Part shown: in pieces, positions 1 through 6,644 of the stretch
Position numbering within the stretch: position 1 is the first letter of the stretch
Layout of the letters: every line of letters starts with the position of its first letter
Origin: DATFPQ01 sp035264765
GTDB lineage: Bacteria > Actinomycetota > Actinomycetes > Actinomycetales > Angustibacteraceae
Reading direction: 5' to 3'
Length of the DNA stretch: 29,851 bases
NCBI GenBank assembly: GCA_035264765.1
Contig: DATFPQ010000039.1
Span: forward strand, 1-29,851
The notes under the pieces: generated by a model
Database searches by the model: none
The model's input: the letters and a program-made list of their open reading frames with translations, nothing else
What the model was told of the DNA's origin: nothing
Program-made: the position numbers and the translations under genes

Positions 1-234
1 GTCGTCACCACGTACGAGGGACCGGTACGTGTCCGTGGTCGCCGAGTACGGCTCACCGCTGACGAGGGAGGCGTCGGTGAAGCTCAGCCGCAGCACCTCG
101 ATCAGCGGGTAGACGAGCACCAGGGCGAGGACGAGGGCCAACGGAAGGATCCACGGCCACGCCGACTCGCGCACCGGGGAACGGCGGCGCAGCTTCGGGA
201 CGGGAGGGGCCTTGGTCGTGAGCGTCGTAGTCAT
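1..234 (-). CDS. CUT1 sugar ABC transporter permease, MalF-like (N-terminal part only)
   Basis: Only the first 78 codons lie in the window; the gene runs off its left edge. The visible protein starts MTTTLTTKAPP, then a basic stretch (KLRRRSP) and one strong membrane segment (WPWILPLALVLALVLVYP) followed by a periplasmic-side segment LIEVLRLSFTDAS, which is the usual N-terminus of MalF-type permeases of the CUT1 family. The ATG at 234 lies 9 bases after the stop of the binding-protein gene and its ribosome site (AGGAG) overlaps that stop, so the two are translationally linked. With the alpha-mannosidase upstream it should help import manno-oligosaccharides or mannosides. Identity as a permease is inferred from topology and operon position, since the EAA loop is outside the window. 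Confidence 0.8.
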   Translation of the reverse strand, partial: MTTTLTTKAPPVPKLRRRSPVRESAWPWILPLALVLALVLVYPLIEVLRLSFTDASLVSGEPYSATTDTYRSLVRGDD

Positions 235-243
235 GCCTGCTCC

Positions 244-1539
244 TCAGGCGATCCGGTTGAGGGCCTCGTCGAGGGCCTGCTCCGCGCCCGACGTCCCCGA
301 GGCGACGCTGCTGAGCGCGACCTGCAAGCTGTTGGACACGGTCAGGTACTTGCGGGCGGCCGGCCGAGCGCGCGCCAAGGTGGCGAGGTGCTCGCGGAAC
401 ACCGGCGTGAACGCGTTCTGCTTGTAGTCCGGCCGCGCGTAGATGCTCTGCCGCGGCGGGAGGTAGCCACCGGCGGTGCACCAGGCGGCCATGCCCTCGT
501 CGCTGACGAAGGTGCGCACCACCCAGTCGATGCCCGTGTCGAGCGAGCGACGTTCGTCGGTGAACGCAGCCCACACCCATCCGCCGGCAGACGTCACGTG
601 CCGCTCGCCGGAGATGCTCGGTATGGGCGCGACGCCCCAGGCCTCGAAGAAGTTCTTCTCGCGCAGCGCGTTGTTAAGTGCGGCTGCCTGCCAGTTACCG
701 CCCAGGAACATCGCGACCCGCCCGGCGACCACGTCGCTGGCCTGGTCGTCCTCCGCACCGAAGGTCGCGACGCGGGCGGGCGTCACGCCGTCAGCCACGC
801 AGCGTTCCACGACTGCGAGGGCGTCGCGCACCGCGTCGTACGCCTTCCCGGACTCGAACGCGGGCTGACCGCTGGTGTCGAACAGCTCGGCACCCTGCGC
901 CCACACCTGCGGCCACAAGGTCGTCGTCACCGCGCCCTCGCTGCGGCCGGCGGGAAAGAGGACCTGCAGCCCTCGGGCCGCGAGCGGCTTCGCCATGGCG
1001 ATGAGCTCGTCCCATGTGGACGGCGGCTTCGGCACCACGTCCTTGCGGTAATACAGGACACGGACGTCGGAAGTGAACTGCAGCCCGCGCACGGAGTCAG
1101 TGCCGCCCGTCATGACCTGCTGCAGCGACGGGAACCAGTCGTCGACGCGGAGCCGGTGCGCGCTCATCTGAGCCGCGAGCGGCTTCGCGTAACGCGACAT
1201 GCGGCCGAAGATGTAGCCGTCCACCTGCGCGACGTCAGGTGCCCTGCCCTGCGACGCCTGGAGCAACAGCTTCGACATGGCGGCCGCCGTGTCGGCGCTG
1301 CTCACTTCGGGAGTGATCGGCAGCGAGGCCGAGCTCTGGAAGGCGGCGAACTGACGGCGCAGGTACGTCACGCGCTTGGGGTCGGTGCCCTGCAGGGAGT
1401 ATGAGGGGATGGCCTGCCACGACACCCCCGACCCGTTGTCCCGGGAGCACGCGGGCAGCAGCGCCGCAACCGCCGCAGCACCTGCGAGCCCGAGGATGCT
1501 GCGCCTGCCCACCGCTCGCTGGTCGTCGTGAGCCGTCAC
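244..1539 (-). CDS. Extracellular sugar-binding lipoprotein of a CUT1 ABC transporter
   Basis: 431-residue family 1 solute-binding protein. The GTG at 1539 overlaps the stop of the mannosidase gene (GTGA) and has an AGGGAG ribosome site; a longer reading from 1614 would lie inside the mannosidase gene and is rejected. The N-terminus has GRRSILGLAG, a hydrophobic stretch and LPACS, i.e. a lipobox preceded by twin arginines, so export through Tat and lipid anchoring are likely. The mature part has typical features of the family: an extended PDVAQVDGYIFGRM region, STWDELIAMAKPL, and GRVAMFLGGNWQ. Its place between GH38 mannosidase and a MalF-like permease suggests that it binds mannosides or oligomannose fragments. 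The ligand is inferred only from the neighbours. Confidence 0.9.
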   Translation of the reverse strand: MTAHDDQRAVGRRSILGLAGAAAVAALLPACSRDNGSGVSWQAIPSYSLQGTDPKRVTYLRRQFAAFQSSASLPITPEVSSADTAAAMSKLLLQASQGRAPDVAQVDGYIFGRMSRYAKPLAAQMSAHRLRVDDWFPSLQQVMTGGTDSVRGLQFTSDVRVLYYRKDVVPKPPSTWDELIAMAKPLAARGLQVLFPAGRSEGAVTTTLWPQVWAQGAELFDTSGQPAFESGKAYDAVRDALAVVERCVADGVTPARVATFGAEDDQASDVVAGRVAMFLGGNWQAAALNNALREKNFFEAWGVAPIPSISGERHVTSAGGWVWAAFTDERRSLDTGIDWVVRTFVSDEGMAAWCTAGGYLPPRQSIYARPDYKQNAFTPVFREHLATLARARPAARKYLTVSNSLQVALSSVASGTSGAEQALDEALNRIA

Positions 1540-4316
1540 GTCCCACTCCCTTCCGTGCCGACGCGCCACCGCACCGTGGCGATCTGACCACCCCGAAGCG
1601 GCAGGCGCACGCAACCGGCGTCATCGCTCTCGAGCGGCCCGACGCGGCGTTCCTCCAGGTCGCAGGCCTCGGGTCGCATCCCGGAACGGGCCGACTGAAG
1701 CTCGGCGACGACGTCCTCGGCAGAGGTGTTGACCACCCTGAGGATGACGCCGTCGCCGTCCTCGGCGACCTTCAGTGCCGTGACGGCGACGTCCTGGGGC
1801 GCCACCGAAAGCCCGAGGCCGGCCGCCGTGGCGACCTCTGCACCTGAGCCGTGTCCCTGCACCGCGATCGCCTGCAGCGGCACCGCGAGCTCCTCGGCCG
1901 CACGGTGCAGCCGACCCAGCGGCTCCCGCGGCCCGATCGGCCGCAGGGCGAGGCGCATCACCTGAGGGCCGGGGCACTGCGCCCCCGGTGTCGGGACCTG
2001 CGGCCCCACCTTGTGCGGCCGCAGGGGGTGGTCCGTCCGAGCCATCCACCCGACGCAGCGCAGCAGCGTCACGTCCAGGACGCCGGCCTCGTCGCACCAG
2101 TACTCGTGCAGGCCCTCGGTGAGCACCTGCAGCCCGCCATCGTCGCCGGAGGCGGCCACGAACCGCCCGAGCGCGCGGGCCCCCGAGGGACGCTCACGCC
2201 AACGCTGGCCGTCGGGCGTGGTCGGCTCGCGCGCGATCGTCCCGTACGCCGTGTCGGCCAGCGTTCCGCCGCCGAGGACGCCGGTGGGCAGGCGTAGGCG
2301 CATCCGGTGGTCCTCAGCGCGGTTGTCGACCGAGATGGTGACGTCGACCCGGTCGGACCCCGGTGCGAGTGCCAGCAGAATGGTCAGCCGCTGCTCGACC
2401 AGCTCGGGTGAGCGCGCCAACCGATCCGGCGTGAGGCGGCTGGGCAGGCGCATCGTCGCGCTCAGCAGCAACGTGGACGATTCGGACCCGGGGGCCACGT
2501 CCCAGTCCAGGGCCCGGGACGACAACGGTGTGTCCCCGGGTAGTGGGCCCGCGCCGTACTCGTCGCCGGCATCCGCGTCATCGAGGATCTCGAGCAGGCC
2601 GTCGAAGGACCGGTCGAACCTGTGGGAGGCGACCGTGATCGTGCCGTCCGATGCGGCAGCCACGTGCAGCACACCGTTGTCGAGGGTGCGTTCGGTGCGT
2701 GCCACCGGCGACATGGTGGGTGTCCTTGGCGCGTCGGGCGCGCCGGCCGCCTCGACCCCCGGCACGAGCCGGTACTCGGCCGCGCCCAGAGCCGGCACGT
2801 CGTCGACGAGGAAGGTCAGCCGGTCGCGCAGCAGCTCCTTGCGTCGGTCGAGGGGGTCGGCCACGAAGGCCTCCGCCCGGTGCGCCACCGAGAAAGGCAC
2901 CCGCCGTCCGGCGTCGTCCAGCAGCGCGTACTCCGACCAGTCCACGCCCGGACCCTGCAGCCACCCGAACCGCCGCTGGCCGAGCGGCGCGTGCAGATCG
3001 GGCAGGACGCCGACGTCGACCAGGCCGGACCGCGGGTGGGCACTCGGGTTGACGACGACGATCGGCACGGCGTCGTCCGCCGTCCCCGACGCGGCCACCG
3101 CGGCACCCAGCCGGTCCAGCGCATCGTGGGCCACCGCCTGACCCACCTGACCGACCTTCAGGTAGCGCGTCCGCATCTCCGAGTGCACCTCGTCGATCGA
3201 GCAGCCGCAGATCGAGTCGTGCGCGTGGTTCTTCAGCAGCTCGCGCCAGGCGTAGCGCAGCGAGTCGAGCGCGGTGCGGCCGTCGACGAGCCAGGCCATG
3301 GCGTCGAGACGCTCCGCGACACCTGTCAGGTGGCCCTCGACCCTGTCGTTCAGCGCCTTGAGCGGCGTCCGCGTCGAGCCGATGCCGTCGAATACGTCGT
3401 GGCGCACCCCGTAGCGCAGCTCGCCGCGCAGCGTCGTCGTCGGTTGCGGGCGGTCCCGGGTCAGGGCGTGGAACTCCTCCAGGCCACCGAGCTCGACCTG
3501 GACGTCCAGCCGTCGGTCCAGGGCGCTCACCATGTCGGGCAGTTCCGGCTGGACGCGCAGGTGGTCGCCCCCGTTGAGCAGCAGCAGCACCCCCGTCCGG
3601 GAGCGCTCCTGCAGCCGGCCGAGGAGCTCGGGGAGCGTGTCGTAGCGCACGAGGGCTCCGTGGTGCAGCCAGGTGGCCTCGGGGTCCGGCGTCAGCACCG
3701 CCGCGTTCGAGTAGCTCTCGGTCAGCCACTCCACCAGCACGCGCGACCCGTCGGGGGCCTCCCACCACAGCTGGCTGCCCGTCCGCTCGACGTCGGACCC
3801 GAAGCCGCGCATGGCGTAGAACGTGGTGATGCCGAAGCCCCTGAGGATCTGCGGCAGCTGCGCGACGTGGCCGAAGGTGTCCGGCAGGTAACCTTCACGA
3901 ACCACCCAGCCGAGGTCCTCGGCCACCGCGATCCCCTGCAGCAGGTTGCGCACGATCGACTCACCCGAGACGTGCAGCTCGTCGGGCTGGACGTAGAACG
4001 GCCCTGGGCGCAGTCGACCGGAGCGGACGAGGGCGGTGAGGCGGTCCCGTGCGCCGCGCCGCACCTCCAGGTAGTCCTCCACGATCACCGACTGGCCGTC
4101 CAGCAGGAAGGCCGGGAGCCCGGGCTCGCGTTCGAGGGTGTCGATCAGCTCGTCGAAGAACCGCAGCAGGTGGAATCGCATGGTCTCGAAGGGCGCGTAC
4201 CACTCGCGGTCCCAGTGGGTGTGCGGCACGACGACCGCGACGACGCCCGATCGGGGTGCTGATGGCCCGGTCTCTGCCTCGTCGGCGCGCGGGTAGCCGA
4301 GGGGGGTCTGGGTCAC
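1536..4316 (-). CDS. Alpha-mannosidase, glycoside hydrolase family 38
   Basis: 926 residues, a normal length for bacterial GH38. HTHWDREWY at residues 32-40 is the family's metal-binding signature; PDTFGH at 145-150 carries the nucleophile Asp146; LLNGGDHLRVQP lies near 247, and KNHAHDSICGCSIDEVH at 362-378 supplies further metal and active-site residues. The remaining C-terminal half matches the all-beta domains of the family. There is no signal peptide, so it acts in the cytoplasm on imported alpha-mannosides, releasing mannose. The GTG at 4316 has AGGAG nine bases upstream. It is the first gene of an operon with the binding protein and permease. Linkage specificity (alpha-1,2/1,3/1,6) cannot be read from sequence. 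Confidence 0.95.
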   Translation of the reverse strand: MTQTPLGYPRADEAETGPSAPRSGVVAVVVPHTHWDREWYAPFETMRFHLLRFFDELIDTLEREPGLPAFLLDGQSVIVEDYLEVRRGARDRLTALVRSGRLRPGPFYVQPDELHVSGESIVRNLLQGIAVAEDLGWVVREGYLPDTFGHVAQLPQILRGFGITTFYAMRGFGSDVERTGSQLWWEAPDGSRVLVEWLTESYSNAAVLTPDPEATWLHHGALVRYDTLPELLGRLQERSRTGVLLLLNGGDHLRVQPELPDMVSALDRRLDVQVELGGLEEFHALTRDRPQPTTTLRGELRYGVRHDVFDGIGSTRTPLKALNDRVEGHLTGVAERLDAMAWLVDGRTALDSLRYAWRELLKNHAHDSICGCSIDEVHSEMRTRYLKVGQVGQAVAHDALDRLGAAVAASGTADDAVPIVVVNPSAHPRSGLVDVGVLPDLHAPLGQRRFGWLQGPGVDWSEYALLDDAGRRVPFSVAHRAEAFVADPLDRRKELLRDRLTFLVDDVPALGAAEYRLVPGVEAAGAPDAPRTPTMSPVARTERTLDNGVLHVAAASDGTITVASHRFDRSFDGLLEILDDADAGDEYGAGPLPGDTPLSSRALDWDVAPGSESSTLLLSATMRLPSRLTPDRLARSPELVEQRLTILLALAPGSDRVDVTISVDNRAEDHRMRLRLPTGVLGGGTLADTAYGTIAREPTTPDGQRWRERPSGARALGRFVAASGDDGGLQVLTEGLHEYWCDEAGVLDVTLLRCVGWMARTDHPLRPHKVGPQVPTPGAQCPGPQVMRLALRPIGPREPLGRLHRAAEELAVPLQAIAVQGHGSGAEVATAAGLGLSVAPQDVAVTALKVAEDGDGVILRVVNTSAEDVVAELQSARSGMRPEACDLEERRVGPLESDDAGCVRLPLRGGQIATVRWRVGTEGSGT

Positions 4317-4358
4317 GAAGCGTCGTCTCCTAGGTCGCGGGAGCTTGAGACGTGTCCT

Positions 4359-4384
4359 ACGTCAGCGCTGACGTTCAGCGTTGA
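4359..4384. promoter_or_regulatory. Tandem LacI-type operators of the mannosidase locus
   Basis: A perfect 16-base palindrome, ACGTCAGCGCTGACGT, covers 4359-4374. Its core TCAGCGCTGA (4362-4371) is repeated with one change as TCAGCGTTGA at 4375-4384, three bases further on. A central CG step inside a palindrome is typical for LacI-family operators. The pair spans the predicted start point of the mannosidase operon and lies between it and the divergent lacI-type gene, so this regulator is the obvious ligand and binding should block transcription. Confidence 0.7.
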
Positions 4385-4387
4385 CGC

Positions 4388-4417
4388 ACTATGCTCCTGC
4401 CCGAGCTCGACCGTCAA
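4388..4417 (-). promoter_or_regulatory. Promoter of the alpha-mannosidase operon
   Basis: On the minus strand TTGACG (4417-4412) is followed after 18 bases by CATAGT (4393-4388). Transcription would start near 4381, i.e. inside the tandem palindromes at 4359-4384, about 65 bases before the mannosidase start. The -35 is near-consensus and the -10 matches at the key A and T. Predicted by eye only. Confidence 0.55.
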
Positions 4418-4494
4418 TAGGTTGCTCTCGGCGAAATGTGCCAAGGCTCCTCGAGGTCGAGCCGACGTCGAGCGAGTGCGAGGTGGAACAGGGC

Positions 4495-5553
4495 GTGCGG
4501 TCGCGGAGCAGCAGGGCCACGGGGCGGCCGACGATGCAGGACATCGCCGACCGCGTCGGCATCAGCACCAAGAGCGTGTCGCGCGTGCTCAACGGCGAAC
4601 CTGGTACCTCGGCCCGCACGACCGAGCGGGTGCTCGCCGTGGCGCGTGAGCTGGGCTTCCGGCGGAACGACCTGGCCCGCAGCCTGGCACGCGGGGACCG
4701 CACGGGCACGGTGGGGCTCGTCCTCAGGCACTCCTCGACGCGGTTCTACGAGAACCTCATCCGCGGGGTCGACGAGGTCGCCGACGCGCACGGGGCCCTC
4801 GTCCTGACGGCCGGCTCGCACTCCGAGGACCGTGAGCGCTCCACGCTGCTCGCGCTTTCCTCACGGCGCGTCGACGGGATGCTCATCGTCCCGGTCGGTC
4901 GAGACCAGACCTACCTGCGGGCCGAGCAGGCCATGGGGATGCCGCTGGTCTTCGTCGACCGTCCACCCTCGGGGGTCGCGGCGGACGCGGTGCTGGCCGA
5001 CGACCGTGGCGGAGGCCTGCTCGCCACCCGGCACCTGCTGAAGCACGGGCACCGCCGCATCGGCGTCGTCGGCGCATCGACGTCGGTGCACACCGTGAAC
5101 GAGCGGATCGCCGGCTTCGACGCGGCCATCGCGGAGGCCGGGCTGACCGGGGATCCCCGACTGGTGCAGCTCGACGTCGAGGGCTCCGCTGCCGCGCGTG
5201 CGGCCGTCCTGCGTCTGCTCGCCGAGCCGTCGCCGCCGACCGCGCTGTTCCTGCTCAACAGCGTGTGCACCATCGGCGCGCTACGCGCCCTCGACGACGC
5301 CGGTCTTGCGGGGCAGGTGGCCCTCGTGGGCTTCGACGACTTCGACACGGCCGACCTGCTCACCCCAGCCGTCACCGTCGTCGCGCACGACATCGTGGAG
5401 ATGGGACGTCGGGCGGCTGCGCGGCTGTTCGCGCGCATCGGCGGCGAGGACGGGGCCCCCGCGCTCGACGTCCTCCCGACGACGCTGATACCGCGCGGGT
5501 CCGGCGAGCTGGTCCGCGCCCGTCAGGTCGCGCGTGCGCGTCGCTCTCGTTGA
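4495..5553 (+). CDS. LacI-family transcriptional regulator of the mannosidase operon
   Basis: 352 residues from the GTG at 4495, chosen because AGGTGG lies eight bases upstream and because it gives the short tail before the helix-turn-helix that is normal for the family. An in-frame reading from 4381 would add 38 residues and cover the operator region. The HTH is MQDIADRVGISTKSVSRVLNG (residues 14-34), with the hinge near 60-66, followed by a periplasmic-binding-protein-like effector domain (VGLVLRHSSTRFYENLIRG, DGMLIVPVG, LVFVDRPP, GFDDFDTADLLTPAVT). It is divergent from the mannosidase operon with tandem palindromes between them, so it is probably its repressor, responding to an imported mannoside or breakdown product. 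Confidence 0.92.
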   Translation: MRSRSSRATGRPTMQDIADRVGISTKSVSRVLNGEPGTSARTTERVLAVARELGFRRNDLARSLARGDRTGTVGLVLRHSSTRFYENLIRGVDEVADAHGALVLTAGSHSEDRERSTLLALSSRRVDGMLIVPVGRDQTYLRAEQAMGMPLVFVDRPPSGVAADAVLADDRGGGLLATRHLLKHGHRRIGVVGASTSVHTVNERIAGFDAAIAEAGLTGDPRLVQLDVEGSAAARAAVLRLLAEPSPPTALFLLNSVCTIGALRALDDAGLAGQVALVGFDDFDTADLLTPAVTVVAHDIVEMGRRAAARLFARIGGEDGAPALDVLPTTLIPRGSGELVRARQVARARRSR

Positions 5554-6186
5554 GTCCACGTCGCACCGACCGGCGAGACACGAGCGACCGCCTGAGGCGC
5601 TCTTGGTCGGCTTCCTTCCTCACCGTCGATGGGCGCCACGGCCGCCGCCGTTGCTCAACACGTGCGTTCGGGGTGAGGCCTAAGGGACGGAGCGTCCGTG
5701 CAGCGGATCGGGCACACCCTGCCTGCGCAAGATCGCGCCCATGATCTGTTGCCGGTCGAGCCGCGCTGACGCCGCGCGAGCTCCAGAACGAACCGCAGGC
5801 CATCGCCTCGTTCACCACTGCGCACGTCGCGCGAATCGACTCCTGCCCTAGACGTTGCGCAGCAGCCAGCCGGTGGTAGCCGTCGACCAGGAGGAACGAT
5901 CGGGTCGAGCCACGCCCGGACCTGGTCGATCGGCTCTTGAGCAAGAGCCGCGATGGCGACGTCGGTCAGGTGGCCAGCGGGGCCAGCGCCAGCAGTCAGG
6001 GGAGGCGTCGAGCCGCGCCGATCCCAGCACAGGTTGGCCGGTCCGGCGGACGACGAGCACGGCAGCCCCCCGGCGGACGGCCCACCACGCTGGAACGGGC
6101 CGGGGGCGGCGGCCGCCTGTACGCTCCTAGGAAGCCGCCGCCGCTCTCGAGGCTGGGAGGAAACTTCCGGGAGATGGAAGGCGCTG
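5554..6186. other. Gene-poor stretch with a decayed gene
   Basis: Between the lacI-type gene and the small gene at 6187 no intact gene was found. The part from 5690 to 5990 holds the remains of a ParB-domain gene (separate entry). A weak hairpin with the inner stem CGCC-TGA-GGCG lies near 5590-5605 and could end the lacI transcript. Nothing convincing was seen in 5990-6186. Confidence 0.5.
5695..5985 (-). pseudogene. Decayed ParB-like nuclease-domain gene
   Basis: Read on the minus strand in three successive frames, one coherent protein appears: LTDVAIAALAQEPIDQVRAW, then FLLVDGYHRLAAAQRLG with QESIRATCAVVNEAMA, then LRFVLELARRQRG, then LDRQQIMGAILRRQGVPDP. VDGYHRLAAAQRLG is the signature of the ParB/Spo0J N-terminal (sulfiredoxin-like) domain, and the following helices resemble the linker to the HTH of stand-alone ParB-type regulators. 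At least three small indels separate the pieces (near 5905, 5798 and 5762), the start is missing, and no HTH domain follows. Seen: frame changes and motif. Inferred: a former regulator or phage/plasmid-type gene. It could also be an unusually error-rich stretch, but the neighbouring genes are intact. Confidence 0.6.
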
Positions 6187-6564
6187 GTGTTGGCGAGTGG
6201 GCGTGATGGGCTGATGAGTGAGTTTCCTGGTCCGGACTTCGATGAGTCCGTTGACGACGTCACGCTTGCTGCGATGCGGGCCATCCTGGGCTTGGTGACC
6301 AGGGTCGAAAAAGATGGACCGGTCACATCGAGCGACGTCTTGGCCGCGTTGACCGGGGTGCTTCGGGCGGCGGGTATGGGGAATACGGTTCCCGGCGTCG
6401 GAAGCGTCCCGGCGCATGAGGTTGACCGGATTGTCGGACATTGCTTGGCGGCGGGCTTCCACATCGTCCGGGTGCTCCTCGCGCACGTCGAGGCCCGGTG
6501 GGGGATTTCGGCAGAGACGCTGCTGGACGATTTCGAGCGGGAGCTCAACTCGGGCGAGGACTGA
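6187..6564 (+). CDS. Small protein of unknown function
   Basis: 125 residues from the GTG at 6187, which has GGAAGG five bases upstream; the ATG at 6214 (116 residues) is the alternative but has no clear ribosome site. The protein is acidic and soluble: MSEFPGPDFDESVDDVTL near the start, then amphipathic helices (AMRAILGLVTRV, SSDVLAALTGVLRAAG) and an end ISAETLLDDFERELNSGED. No signal peptide, membrane segment or recognised motif was found. Its base composition is visibly less GC-rich than its neighbours, with codons such as GGT, TTG and GAT, which fits a gene acquired together with the decayed DNA upstream. No function is proposed. Confidence 0.55.
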   Translation: MLASGRDGLMSEFPGPDFDESVDDVTLAAMRAILGLVTRVEKDGPVTSSDVLAALTGVLRAAGMGNTVPGVGSVPAHEVDRIVGHCLAAGFHIVRVLLAHVEARWGISAETLLDDFERELNSGED

Positions 6565-6644
6565 GTGTCGTGAGCTGAGTTCCTTGCGGGGACCAGATCG
6601 ACCCTCGGAGCGTGGGCCGGTACGTCGGGCAGCGACTGCCCCCG

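Noticed and set aside
2622..4262. Long plus-strand open frame (546 codons) opposite the mannosidase gene
   Set aside because: Antisense shadow of the GH38 gene: no family motif, Arg/Val/His-rich as expected from opposite-strand reading of GC-rich codons, and no ribosome site.
5372..5944. Open minus-strand frame of 190 codons taken as a single gene
   Set aside because: Only its first 50 or so codons have a ParB character; the rest is out of frame with the remnant and overlaps the lacI-type gene antisense.
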